The notes under the pieces: generated by a model
Databases searched by the model: none
Told to the model about the DNA's origin: nothing
Seen by the model: only the letters and a program-made list of their open reading frames with translations
From: Caldifarciminota bacterium
Lineage (GTDB): Bacteria; WOR-3; Hydrothermia; UBA1063; CAJXJZ01
Assembly (NCBI GenBank): GCA_027073945.1
Contig: JALTEL010000425.1
Span: 1-19,555 of the forward strand
Direction of reading: 5' to 3'
Length of the DNA: 19,555 bases
Shown here: piece by piece, positions 1 to 7,374 of the stretch
Layout: every line of letters begins with the position of its first letter
How positions within the stretch are numbered: the first letter of the stretch is position 1
Made by a program: the position numbers and the translations under genes

Positions 1-230
1 GTAAGAAAATACTTCTCATCCCTTTTAACCTCTTTCAACATCTCCAGCGATTCATCCAGCAGTGTAAGAGTTCTCGAAACAGGCAGCCGTAAATTTTCGC
101 TCAGGTACTCCTTGAGAATTTCCCCGGGACTCATTTTCAGCCAGCTATCATCGTATCTCATGCCATAAAGTTGGGGATGCATCGAGTAACCGAGTAACTT
201 AATTCTTTTTTGCACATCTCCGGACCACAT
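1..230 (-). CDS. Unrecognised protein, N-terminal 76 residues (runs off the left edge)
   Basis: An open frame reads leftwards from an ATG at 230 to the window edge without a stop. It begins MWSGDVQKRIKLLGYSMHPQ and continues with a helical, charged stretch (LKEYLSENLRLP, then LLDESLEMLKEVKRD). An in-frame TGA lies just upstream of the ATG, so this is the first usable ATG. GAGG sits 4 nt before the ATG, and a TATA-like box at 251-260 is placed so that the transcript would start at or very near the start codon. The only other frame of any length here, which ends within the first 160 bases, has less coding character and no start signals. I do not recognise the family. It is transcribed divergently from the TPR gene. 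Confidence 0.6.
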   Translation of the reverse strand, partial: MWSGDVQKRIKLLGYSMHPQLYGMRYDDSWLKMSPGEILKEYLSENLRLPVSRTLTLLDESLEMLKEVKRDEKYFL

Positions 231-250
231 GTTTCCTCATTGCTGCAGGT

Positions 251-260
251 TATATTTAAA
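251..260 (-). promoter_or_regulatory. TATA box for the leftward partial gene
   Basis: TATATTTAAA on the plus strand reads TTTAAATATA on the minus strand, an archaeal BoxA-like element. It lies 21-30 nt upstream of the ATG at 230, so the mRNA would be leaderless or nearly so. The 231-339 spacer is the divergent promoter region for this gene and the TPR gene. Confidence 0.5.
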
Positions 261-339
261 ACTATCTCTAAAAGACCTTGGCGAGAGAAAGGATTAATAT
301 GTGCGGAGCATTTGCTGTTGAAAAGGTGGAGATGCTCGA

Positions 340-1713
340 ATGTCAAAAAAAGGCAAATCTGAATTGAACGACCCAGAATCTGCTGAAGAATGGATTAAAA
401 AAGGGAACGAAGCGGAAGACCCCGCCGAAAAGATTAGGTGTTTCGACAAGGCCCTCAGTATGGACAGTTCAAATACTATGGCCATGAAGGAGAAGGGGAA
501 TGTGCTGTTCGACATGGAGGACTATGAGGGGGCGGTAAAATGCTATATGGGTGTATTGGAAATAGAGCCAGATAACCTCGTTGCTCTTTACAACACCGGG
601 CTGGCCATGGAAGAGCTTGGGGATAATGATACAGCTCTTGACTACTACAACAAAGTCCTTGAACTGGATCCCAAAGATGCTGACTCATTGCTGGAAAAGG
701 GGCTTATACTGGGCAAAAAGGACAGGCTGGATGAATCTCTGGAGTGCCTGGACAAGGCCGTACAGCTAAAACCGGACGATTCTGACATCTGGATGTGGAA
801 AAGTGTGATTCATGAGATGCTTGAAATGCACGAAGAAGCACTGGAATGCCTTGAAAAATCTGTGGAACTTGATCCAGAAAACATTGACTCGCTTGAGGGA
901 CTCATTTACATATCACACGAAATCGGAAATGTTGAGGATGCGATGAAATACAGCGACATGCTACTAGAACTGGAGCCGGATAACATAGCCGCACTGGAGG
1001 AAAAGGCAATCGTCTACACAGAAGAGAATATGTACGACGAAGCGGTGAAGTACTACGATAAGCTGCTGAAAGTATCGCCCGAAACTGTAAAGTTCCACAT
1101 AGACAAGATACGCTGCCTTACCAAAATGGAGGACTACGAAGGGGCCCTAGAGGCTCTGGATGAAGCGGACAAACATGCTCCCGGCAATCTTTTACTTCTG
1201 GCCTATAGAGGATTCACTCTTATTGACCTCGAGAGATACGAGGAAGCAAATGAACTGTACAAAACTCTTGTAGAAAAAGATCCAGAGGATTCAATGGGCT
1301 GGGTAATGGTAGGATGGTCTTACCTTCACTTGGACAATAATGAAGAGGCACTAGCCAGTGGAGAAAAGGCGATCAAATTGAACCCTGAAGAGGAGGGGGC
1401 ATGGTATGTGAAGGGTAAAGCACTGCTTAATCTTAAGAAGTACGATAAGGCAATAGCCTGCTTTAAAAAGTCCAGAGATCTGGGGCTGAATATAGAAAGC
1501 CTGTGGCTGGATTACGGAGATGCTTTCTATCATAGTGGTAAAACTATAGACGCCCTCCAGCAATACAAAATAGGTCTGATGTACTATTCGGATTCTGGGG
1601 AACTAAAAGAACGCAGGAATAAAGCCATGAAGGAGATTGAAGCGATAAAAAAGACCATTAAGAAGAAAAAAGGGAAAATCGTGAAAAAGAAGTACGGGAA
1701 GATTGAGTATTGA
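340..1713 (+). CDS. TPR-repeat scaffold protein (457 aa)
   Basis: This is a soluble protein built almost entirely of about 12 tetratricopeptide repeats (residues ~17-430). Each unit carries the usual pattern, for example YEGAVKCYMGVLEIEPDN, DTALDYYNKVLELDPKD and YDEAVKYYDKLL, with P at the helix break and A at position 8 or 20. The last 27 residues are strongly basic (KKTIKKKKGKIVKKKYGK), possibly a nucleic-acid or acidic-partner contact. There is no signal peptide or TM segment. The start at 340 is supported by GGTGGAG at 325-331. An out-of-frame ATG at 300 opens a short upstream ORF (MCGAFAVEKVEML...) that overlaps this start and is probably not meaningful. TPR proteins bind partner proteins; the partner cannot be named from sequence, although the ESCRT-like modules downstream are candidates by proximity only. 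Confidence 0.92.
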   Translation: MSKKGKSELNDPESAEEWIKKGNEAEDPAEKIRCFDKALSMDSSNTMAMKEKGNVLFDMEDYEGAVKCYMGVLEIEPDNLVALYNTGLAMEELGDNDTALDYYNKVLELDPKDADSLLEKGLILGKKDRLDESLECLDKAVQLKPDDSDIWMWKSVIHEMLEMHEEALECLEKSVELDPENIDSLEGLIYISHEIGNVEDAMKYSDMLLELEPDNIAALEEKAIVYTEENMYDEAVKYYDKLLKVSPETVKFHIDKIRCLTKMEDYEGALEALDEADKHAPGNLLLLAYRGFTLIDLERYEEANELYKTLVEKDPEDSMGWVMVGWSYLHLDNNEEALASGEKAIKLNPEEEGAWYVKGKALLNLKKYDKAIACFKKSRDLGLNIESLWLDYGDAFYHSGKTIDALQQYKIGLMYYSDSGELKERRNKAMKEIEAIKKTIKKKKGKIVKKKYGKIEY

Positions 1714-1748
1714 TACTGTGAGAAAAAGGTGAATTCTTACTAATTAAC

Positions 1749-1756
1749 TATAAATA
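1749..1756 (+). promoter_or_regulatory. TATA box for the YbjN/CesT-like gene
   Basis: TATAAATA, a near-perfect archaeal BoxA, ends 31 nt before the ATG at 1788. Transcription would begin around 1775-1782, giving a very short leader that still contains the GGTGAT Shine-Dalgarno at 1778-1783. This indicates that the gene has its own promoter and is not simply co-transcribed with the TPR gene. Confidence 0.6.
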
Positions 1757-1787
1757 GAATGACTACATAATCCTACCGGTGATTCAT

Positions 1788-2420
1788 ATGAATGACAAGA
1801 AAAGGGAGAAAACAATGGAAAAGATTATTGGATGGATGAAAGAGGACAGGGGAGACGAGAGATATGTGGATCTGGCATGGGAAGTTACACGAATAGAAGA
1901 TACGGACCAGTTTGTAGCGGGCACAGAGGGACTGCCGTTTAAAATAGTTCTCGACTTCGAGAAATACTTCCTGAAAATCGTTCTTTATACAGAAATAGAA
2001 ACTGCAACAATGCCTAACGACGAAAGACTGAAACTCTTCCGTGACCTTCTTCTCATCAACCAGGAGCACAGTCTGATGAAATTCTTCATAGACAACGACG
2101 AATACGGGCGTGAAGAGAACATTGGCATAAGGGTAGATCTGGACCTTGCCACCCTTGGAAAAGAGGAATTTGACGATGCGCTGGGTTCACTGATGATTGG
2201 TGCCCAAGTTCTTGACAACCTTGTTGGGAAAGACGATGACGATGATGGGATGGAGAAAATAATCGATTCCATAGCGGATGAACTCCTTATGGGAAAGACG
2301 AAAAAAGAACTTATCGACGAACTCATGTCATACGGAGCTACCAAGGACCAGGCTGTAGACATTGTAGAAAAAGCAGCAGAGAAAGTGAACCTCTCAGCAC
2401 AGAACAGGTATGTTGCTTGA
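1788..2420 (+). CDS. Small acidic protein, possible YbjN/CesT-like (type III chaperone fold)
   Basis: About 210 residues. I chose ATG 1788 over the GTG at 1779 because GGTGAT, an exact complement to the archaeal 16S tail, overlaps that GTG and is correctly spaced for the ATG. Residues ~45-155 alternate strands and helices in the order of YbjN/CesT-like proteins: LPFKIVLDFEKYFLKIVLYT, then LFRDLLLINQEHSLMKFFID (the LLxxN helix-strand pattern), then IGIRVDLDLATL and a helix DDALGSLMIGAQVLDNLV. A short acidic linker (DDDDD) follows, then a C-terminal helical hairpin (KKELIDELMSYGATKDQAVDIVEKA). Members of that fold act as chaperones or regulators that bind other proteins. The assignment is by pattern only. 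The gene converges on the Vps4-like gene of module A. Confidence 0.7.
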   Translation: MNDKKREKTMEKIIGWMKEDRGDERYVDLAWEVTRIEDTDQFVAGTEGLPFKIVLDFEKYFLKIVLYTEIETATMPNDERLKLFRDLLLINQEHSLMKFFIDNDEYGREENIGIRVDLDLATLGKEEFDDALGSLMIGAQVLDNLVGKDDDDDGMEKIIDSIADELLMGKTKKELIDELMSYGATKDQAVDIVEKAAEKVNLSAQNRYVA

Positions 2421-2455
2421 GTCGCCCAAAAACCCTTTTTCCCCAATTTTCAAAT
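2421..2455. terminator. Possible bidirectional T-tract terminator between convergent genes
   Basis: The 29-nt gap between two convergent stop codons contains A5 (2428-2432, a T-tract for the minus strand) and T5 (2436-2440) followed by TTTT (2447-2450). Archaeal RNA polymerase terminates on short U-tracts without needing a hairpin, so this gap could serve both directions. Confidence 0.35.
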
Positions 2456-3565
2456 GCCCTGTCTGCTGAATTTTTCATATTTCCTCAGATTTTCCGGGGT
2501 TATCGATGGCTTAACCTCCTCCATAACAGACAAAACAGTTTTCAGGGTTATCGGGGCCTTCTCACCGGTTTTTACATATTCCATATAAGCCCTCTGTGCG
2601 GCCTCAATGCATATTTCAACAATATCCGCCCCGCTATATCCCTCTGATGCTTCTGCCATTGCAGAAAAATCCATGTCTGGATCGATGAGACGGTTCTGAA
2701 GATTCAACTGGAATATTCTCTCGCGGGCAGCCGGATCTGGAGGTGGGATGTAAATCTTTTTGTCAAACCGTCCGGGACGCATTGCAGCATCATCTATCTC
2801 CCATGGTTCATTCGTAGCTCCAAGAAACAGAACATTGTCATTGTTGGTGTCCACACCCTCCATCTCCGCAAGAAGTTCTGGGACAACCCTCTTCATTACT
2901 GTTGAATAGTTGCTGCGCCTGCGGGGGAGCAGGGCATCCACTTCATCGACAAAAATCACCGCCCTTTCCTGCTCTCTTGCGGTTTTGAAAAGTTTCGCTA
3001 TGTTCTTTTCCGCCACGCCGACCCACTGGCTCATTATGTTCGAGGGTTTTATGGAAAAAAATGCGGCGTTTATCTCATGCGCAACCGCCTTGGCAATGTA
3101 TGTCTTTCCGGTTCCGGGGGGCCCGTAAAGCAAAAGCCCCCCTCCGGTTTTAATGCCATATTCTGCGGCAACATCCGGATTCGTATAGGGATAGACCAGT
3201 CTCAACTTAATCTGCTCCTTCACATCCTCGAGGCCTGCAACATCATCAAAGGAAACATCGGATATCTCATAGGGGGCTATTGCTTCAACAACACCTGCCT
3301 CATCACTAACATCCAGCCTGTCGCCCTTGGAGCCCTCTCCCTTTTTCTCAACTGGTAAAGATTCCGCCCTTGAGAGAATCTTGTCGGCCCTTGCCATCCT
3401 GATCTCCTTCATCTCACCTTTAGACAATTTTGCAGCTTCCAGAAGGTATTCAGCAGCAATAAGGTAGTGCTCCCTTGCGGATGCAGGTTTTGATTTTTCC
3501 ACACTCAAGGCCTTCTCCAGATTTTCCTCGGACTTTTTAAGCAGGAAATCCAGCTCAAACGACAT
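2450..3565 (-). CDS. Vps4/CdvC-like AAA ATPase with N-terminal MIT domain (module A)
   Basis: 371 residues, the usual length for CdvC/Vps4. Residues 1-70 form a three-helix MIT-like domain (REHYLIAAEYLLEAAKL). A linker follows, then a single AAA domain opening with the meiotic-clade signature FDDVAGLEDVKEQI. Walker A is GPPGTGKT at 148-155, pore loop 1 has W181 (QWVG), Walker B is VIFVDE at 203-208, sensor 1 is GATN at 249-252, and the arginine fingers are R263/R266 in RPGRFD. The C-terminus (ITPENLRKYEKFSRQGI) closely resembles the terminal helix of Vps4. Such ATPases hexamerise and pull ESCRT-III subunits through their pore, driving membrane scission or cell division. The ATG directly follows the TAA of the ESCRT-III-like gene (TAAATG), so the two are translationally coupled. 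Odd point: the usual GESE after the pore tryptophan is GVAE here. Confidence 0.93.
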   Translation of the reverse strand: MSFELDFLLKKSEENLEKALSVEKSKPASAREHYLIAAEYLLEAAKLSKGEMKEIRMARADKILSRAESLPVEKKGEGSKGDRLDVSDEAGVVEAIAPYEISDVSFDDVAGLEDVKEQIKLRLVYPYTNPDVAAEYGIKTGGGLLLYGPPGTGKTYIAKAVAHEINAAFFSIKPSNIMSQWVGVAEKNIAKLFKTAREQERAVIFVDEVDALLPRRRSNYSTVMKRVVPELLAEMEGVDTNNDNVLFLGATNEPWEIDDAAMRPGRFDKKIYIPPPDPAARERIFQLNLQNRLIDPDMDFSAMAEASEGYSGADIVEICIEAAQRAYMEYVKTGEKAPITLKTVLSVMEEVKPSITPENLRKYEKFSRQGI

Positions 3566-4156
3566 TTATGCCCCCCTCATCCTCTCCTCAATCTCTTTTA
3601 TTCTCTCCTCAATTTTATCGTCGAGTTTTTTCTCGTCCATTAGTGCCTCCTCGGTCATGCTGTCGTAAACTTTGGAGATCTCCTCCTCACTTGTATCTGA
3701 GGAATAGATTATGGCACTAGTTAGCTGGTCCATTACTGTTGAAAGAGATGTTTCGGTTTTTTCTCCCTTCTCAAGGGCCGCAGAAAGGTTCCGTTCCATT
3801 CTCGTAATCTCGGGCACCCCCACAGACTTATTTAAATCCCTGGCGAGGTCATCCATAAGATGGACCATCTCCACCGCAAATCTCGCCTCCTCTCTTTTTA
3901 AATATACATTTTCTATGAACAAGAGCAATTTCTGGGCTTTTCTGATATTCTCCTGCATACTTGCGTATCCCATGGCAAACTGCCGTAACATCTTTTCGTC
4001 TCCGAGTGCTGCAGCCTTTTTTCCTCCCTCCCAGTATCGTTCGGATAACCGCCTGTAGTTTTCTATAAACATATTAAGCTTGTTGACCATCTTCTGATGG
4101 GCTATCTTCCTCTCCACCTCAATTTCTGCATCGGATTTCCTATTGAATAGCGACAT
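3566..4156 (-). CDS. ESCRT-III/CdvB-like (Snf7-family) filament protein, module A
   Basis: 196 residues. The layout is that of Snf7/CdvB proteins: a short N-terminus (MSLFNRKSD), a basic helical hairpin core (residues ~15-110: VERKIAHQKMVNKL, RRLSERYWEGGKKAAALGDE, ASMQENIRKAQKLLLFIE), further helices, and an acidic C-terminus. The last helix contains D179-x-x-I182-x-x-R185-I186-x-x-I189, which fits the MIM1 consensus (D/E)xxLxxRLxxL used by ESCRT-III proteins to bind MIT domains of Vps4. No TM segment or signal peptide is present. GGAGAG lies just upstream of the ATG. It is first in a two-gene operon with the MIT-AAA ATPase. It should polymerise on membranes and be remodelled by that ATPase. 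The Snf7 assignment is by architecture, coupling and the MIM1 match, not by an alignment. Confidence 0.75.
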   Translation of the reverse strand: MSLFNRKSDAEIEVERKIAHQKMVNKLNMFIENYRRLSERYWEGGKKAAALGDEKMLRQFAMGYASMQENIRKAQKLLLFIENVYLKREEARFAVEMVHLMDDLARDLNKSVGVPEITRMERNLSAALEKGEKTETSLSTVMDQLTSAIIYSSDTSEEEISKVYDSMTEEALMDEKKLDDKIEERIKEIEERMRGA

Positions 4157-4285
4157 ACAACTCTCTCCTGCAAAGGGATATGAATGATTTGTTTATTAGT
4201 CTTTCGCTAATAGCATAAAAGCAAGACTTTCCACGAAAAGTATATATAGAGCATTCGCCATATAGGGATAACAAGGAGGATTTAT
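4157..4285. promoter_or_regulatory. Divergent promoter region between the two ESCRT-like modules
   Basis: A strong TATATATA at 4241-4248 precedes the plus-strand gene by 37 nt, and GGAGGA at 4275-4280 precedes its ATG by 5 nt. For the minus-strand gene, weaker AT-rich boxes (minus-strand CTTTTATGCTA around 4213-4223 and TAATAAACA around 4192-4200) lie upstream of GGAGAG and the ATG at 4156. Short TTTCG/CGAAA inverted motifs (around 4203 and 4234) sit between them. A shared 129-bp spacer suggests that the modules could be co-regulated. Confidence 0.6.
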
Positions 4286-4855
4286 ATGAGCAACATTATA
4301 GGAAGCCTGTTGGGCAAGAAAGAGAAGATTTCCCCGGAACAGATGGTAGCCAGAATAAAGCTTGGAAAAAGCAAACTCGAAGGAAAAAAGAAGGAGTTGG
4401 AAAGAGAGGCAAATAAGGCAAGAAGCGAGGCAAAAAAGGCGCTTCAGACAGGAAATGACGCCGATTTCAGAGTTGCATCCAAGAAATACTCCATGGTCAA
4501 GGGACAGTTGAAGGCTGTTGGTGGCTTCATAGAACTAGCGGCAAACTCGCTGAATGTCCTTGAACTGCAGCAGAACTTCAAGGAGGTCGTGGAGATAGGA
4601 GAACTCCTTAAAACAGTCCAGAGCGAGCTTGGCCTCGATACTGGGCAACTGGAGAAGTCTATAGCCGATATTCAGGCCACTTTTGAGCAGGTAAACGGCG
4701 CTGCAAACATGATAACAAACGCGGTGGATGCCATGATTAACACCGGAGAACTTGGCGAAGAGGAAGAAAAACTCAGGGCGGAACTCATGGCAGAGATTGA
4801 AGGAGAAGCAGGAGTAAGCGAGAAGGAAGCCGAACTGGAAAAGAAACTGAGTTAG
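4286..4855 (+). CDS. ESCRT-III/CdvB-like (Snf7-family) filament protein, module B
   Basis: 189 residues, a diverged partner to the module A filament protein. An N-terminal amphipathic stretch (MSNIIGSLLGKK) could insert in membranes, as the short N-terminal motif of Snf7 does. A strongly basic helix follows (KSKLEGKKKELEREANKARS, AKKAL), then the second hairpin helix (DADFRVASKKYSMVKGQLKAVGGFIEL) with the Snf7-like A-x-x-K-x-x-x-x-x-x-Q-L spacing. Next are helices ending NAVDAMI and an acidic tail (GEEEEKLRAELMAEIEGE). The extreme C-terminus (E181-x-x-L184-x-x-K187-L188) resembles the first half of a MIM1 motif, weaker than in module A. TATATATA and GGAGGA give a well-defined start. It is the first gene of the plus-strand operon, 9 nt before its ATPase. 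Confidence 0.77.
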   Translation: MSNIIGSLLGKKEKISPEQMVARIKLGKSKLEGKKKELEREANKARSEAKKALQTGNDADFRVASKKYSMVKGQLKAVGGFIELAANSLNVLELQQNFKEVVEIGELLKTVQSELGLDTGQLEKSIADIQATFEQVNGAANMITNAVDAMINTGELGEEEEKLRAELMAEIEGEAGVSEKEAELEKKLS

Positions 4856-4864
4856 AGGCCTAGC

Positions 4865-6010
4865 ATGAGCGAAGGAGAGATCCTTGCAGCCAAAGCGCAG
4901 GGATATGCCAAATCCGCAAAGAAGATGGAAGACTCCGGTGACTTATCCAGAGCATCTTACTTATATCGAGAAGCTGCTAGAGCATACCTTCAGGCATCTA
5001 AAGCGGCCCCAGATAGAAGGAGAAAAGAAGAATGGCTTGACTTTGCCCAGATGATGTTTTCTGTCTCAGAAGCCTTGCACCCAAAAAGAGTCAGGGAATA
5101 TGCAGGTAGCGACGAGGAGGAAGAGCAAAAGGTTCCGATTCCAATCACAAAGCCCAATATAACATTCGACTCGGTTGCAGGGCTTGAAGAAGTGAAGGAA
5201 GAGGTGAGACAGGCCATAATCTACCCCCTCAAGCATCCAGAAATATTTGAAGTCTATAAGGTAAAAGCGGGAGGCGGAATACTCATGTATGGCCCACCGG
5301 GATGCGGAAAAACCTTCATGGCCAAGGCCACGGCAGGAGAGGCATCGGCATCTTTCTATCACATCAAGCTTGGAGAGATTCTGAGCAAATGGTTCGGAGA
5401 GAGCGAGGAGAGAATTTCTGCAGTCTTCGAAGCGGCAAGGGAGGCACAACCGGCAATAATTTTCTTCGATGAAATAGATGCTTTCGGCGCAAAAAGGAGC
5501 GAAAACGACCCGGTCATTGGTCGCGTGGTTGACGCGTTGCTCACCGAGATGGATGGGATGTCAAAAACGGAAGGAGAGAAGGTTTTGATTATTGGAGCAA
5601 CGAATAAGCCATGGAGCGTTGACCCCGCATTAAGAAGGGCTGGAAGGTTCAGCAGAATCATTCTCATACCGCCGCCAGATAAGAAAAGCAGACTTGAACT
5701 GTTTAAACTATATACGCGAGACCGCCTGATAGAGGAGATAGACTTCAGCGGACTTGCAGATAGAACCGAAGGATATTCTGCCTCAGACATTGCAGACATA
5801 TGCGAACTGGCTGCCAGACGCCCGCTTGTGGAGGCCATAAACACGGGAAGGACACGAAAGATAAATCTTAGTGACTTTGAAGCGGTTCTTAAGGAGAAAA
5901 AGAGTTCCATAATACCATGGTTCAGACAGGCAAAGATTGAGATTGAGAGGAGCGGAGAAGGAGATGTGTTCGCTCCGCTTATGGAGATTATAGAGAAAAT
6001 GGGGGGATAG
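4865..6010 (+). CDS. Vps4/CdvC-like AAA ATPase with MIT-like N-terminus (module B)
   Basis: 381 residues. Residues 1-75 form an MIT-like helical bundle (LAAKAQGYAKSAKKMEDSGD, then SYLYREAARAYLQASKAAP). An acidic linker (DEEEEQK) follows, then one AAA domain starting FDSVAGLEEVKEEV. Walker A is GPPGCGKT at 143-150, pore loop 1 is KWFGES with W176, Walker B is IIFFDE at 198-203, sensor 1 is GATN at 244-247, and the arginine fingers are R258/R261 in RRAGRF. All catalytic residues are present, so it should be active. The C-terminus (WFRQAKIEIERSG, then a further helix) is longer than and different from the Vps4-type tail of the module A paralogue, suggesting a different partner set. The start lies 9 nt after the ESCRT-III-like stop, with GAGG ahead of it. 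Confidence 0.93.
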   Translation: MSEGEILAAKAQGYAKSAKKMEDSGDLSRASYLYREAARAYLQASKAAPDRRRKEEWLDFAQMMFSVSEALHPKRVREYAGSDEEEEQKVPIPITKPNITFDSVAGLEEVKEEVRQAIIYPLKHPEIFEVYKVKAGGGILMYGPPGCGKTFMAKATAGEASASFYHIKLGEILSKWFGESEERISAVFEAAREAQPAIIFFDEIDAFGAKRSENDPVIGRVVDALLTEMDGMSKTEGEKVLIIGATNKPWSVDPALRRAGRFSRIILIPPPDKKSRLELFKLYTRDRLIEEIDFSGLADRTEGYSASDIADICELAARRPLVEAINTGRTRKINLSDFEAVLKEKKSSIIPWFRQAKIEIERSGEGDVFAPLMEIIEKMGG

Positions 6011-6012
6011 AC

Positions 6013-7374
6013 GTGAGAGAGATAGACGACTATGTTGCAAAAGTAATGTACGAAATAGATCATAAAAAAGAGTTTGTAAATCCGGATAGTGGGAAAAAAT
6101 ACTCAGTCAGTAATTGGGTGGATGCGAGCAGTTCAATGGACGAACATGACTTTATCAAAATAATGGCCCCCCTAGTCAGAGGCAATAGAGGGGTTACTTA
6201 TCACCTTCGGAAGCGCAGTCTATCTGGAAAGATAAAAGAGGAACTGATTATAGGAATCCTATATCCCGGTAATCAGAAGGGATTAGAAAAAGTACTCCAA
6301 GAGATTAAAGGAAGAGCAGCTCATAGCAGCAAAAGGACATACATAGTTTGTCTGCCGGCTATGCACTACACCGAGTGGAAACTGCCCACAATTCCAAATG
6401 TCTACTTTGTAATTGCAGACCTTGTAAGAGAGAGAGTTTATCTGGATCAAACTGTGGAGTTCAAAGGTGCTAAAGAGTACAAAGACATATTCATGCCCGG
6501 CCGAAAACATGTCACCACCGCCCTACCTGTGCAAGAGTTGAAAAACAAAGTTATAGAGCACATAAATTCAAAAATGAAACTGACTTATTCGGCCACATCT
6601 GTGGCAAGAGAGCTGTCGCTTCAGAAGGAGGATATAGAGGAAGCATTTTTTCTGCTTCAGAACTCAGGATTTCTGAACTGCAGGGTTGAAGATGTTGATG
6701 GGGAGGAGCATCTTTATCTGTTCAGCACCATAAGCCCGACTTCCCGGCAAGAAGAAGGAGCAATAGACAGACTCGAAAAACTCCTGGAGAGTGTTCTGAA
6801 AACTGAAGATGAAAAGACCATTGAAGATTACAAGGGCGAAGTAAATGTCATAGACATAAAACTGCATAAGGAACTCGAGAAAAGGGAGAATGAATATGGC
6901 ACACTGGAGAAGTGGTACAACTACCACGCAAAGAAGAAAAACTCTGCCACAATCAACGAGATTATAGACATACAGAAGAGGCTGAAAGAGGAGATAGGAA
7001 ATCTCCAGGCCCAGAGGCAGAGAGTTGAAAAGTTAAAGGATATCATCTCCAGAGAGAAGGGAGAACTTCTCCCGGAGTCTGTCGTGGAAGGAGTAAGCAA
7101 TTCCGAAAGAAAGATTTCAGAAGAGGAAAAGGAGTACGCAAGAATCCAGAAACTCACGGACATTTTACTGGAAATGAAGCTCCCGAAAGAAGAGGTAAAA
7201 GGGCTGGTGGAGAGGGCTCACAATCCGGACTGGTGGCTGAATGACTGGACATACGAAAGCAATATGGTATGCCCATCCTGTAATCTGAGCGGATCTGTCA
7301 GTTCAATAGAGATTGAGACGAGCAAGGGGAAGAGGAGAACCTACTACTGCGACGAGTGCGGGTATGTATGGTAA
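6013..7374 (+). CDS. Winged-helix / coiled-coil / zinc-ribbon protein of unknown function, linked to ESCRT module B
   Basis: 453 residues, starting with GTG two nt after the AAA stop and preceded by GGGGGG. Residues ~1-165 look like a compact alpha/beta domain (EELIIGILYP, KRTYIVCLPAM, NVYFVIADLV). Residues ~172-240 look like a winged helix (LPVQELKNKVIEHINSK, then SATSVARELSLQKEDIEEAF, then a GEEHLYLF wing). Residues ~250-400 are a long charged coiled coil. The C-terminus is a zinc ribbon with C420-x2-C423 and C446-x2-C449. I do not recognise the whole protein. Winged helices are the building blocks of ESCRT-II and of the CdvA-binding end of CdvB, so an adaptor between the filament and a target is a reasonable inference from operon position. 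A DNA-binding regulator is the main alternative. Confidence 0.85.
   Translation: MREIDDYVAKVMYEIDHKKEFVNPDSGKKYSVSNWVDASSSMDEHDFIKIMAPLVRGNRGVTYHLRKRSLSGKIKEELIIGILYPGNQKGLEKVLQEIKGRAAHSSKRTYIVCLPAMHYTEWKLPTIPNVYFVIADLVRERVYLDQTVEFKGAKEYKDIFMPGRKHVTTALPVQELKNKVIEHINSKMKLTYSATSVARELSLQKEDIEEAFFLLQNSGFLNCRVEDVDGEEHLYLFSTISPTSRQEEGAIDRLEKLLESVLKTEDEKTIEDYKGEVNVIDIKLHKELEKRENEYGTLEKWYNYHAKKKNSATINEIIDIQKRLKEEIGNLQAQRQRVEKLKDIISREKGELLPESVVEGVSNSERKISEEEKEYARIQKLTDILLEMKLPKEEVKGLVERAHNPDWWLNDWTYESNMVCPSCNLSGSVSSIEIETSKGKRRTYYCDECGYVW

Noticed and set aside
299..367. Upstream ORF (MCGAFAVEKVEML...) overlapping the TPR start
   Set aside because: It is out of frame, short and has no Shine-Dalgarno of its own; the likely transcript may even start inside it.
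1702..1716. Small palindrome AGTATTGATACT at the TPR stop as a terminator
   Set aside because: The two-base loop cannot form a stable hairpin and no T-tract follows.
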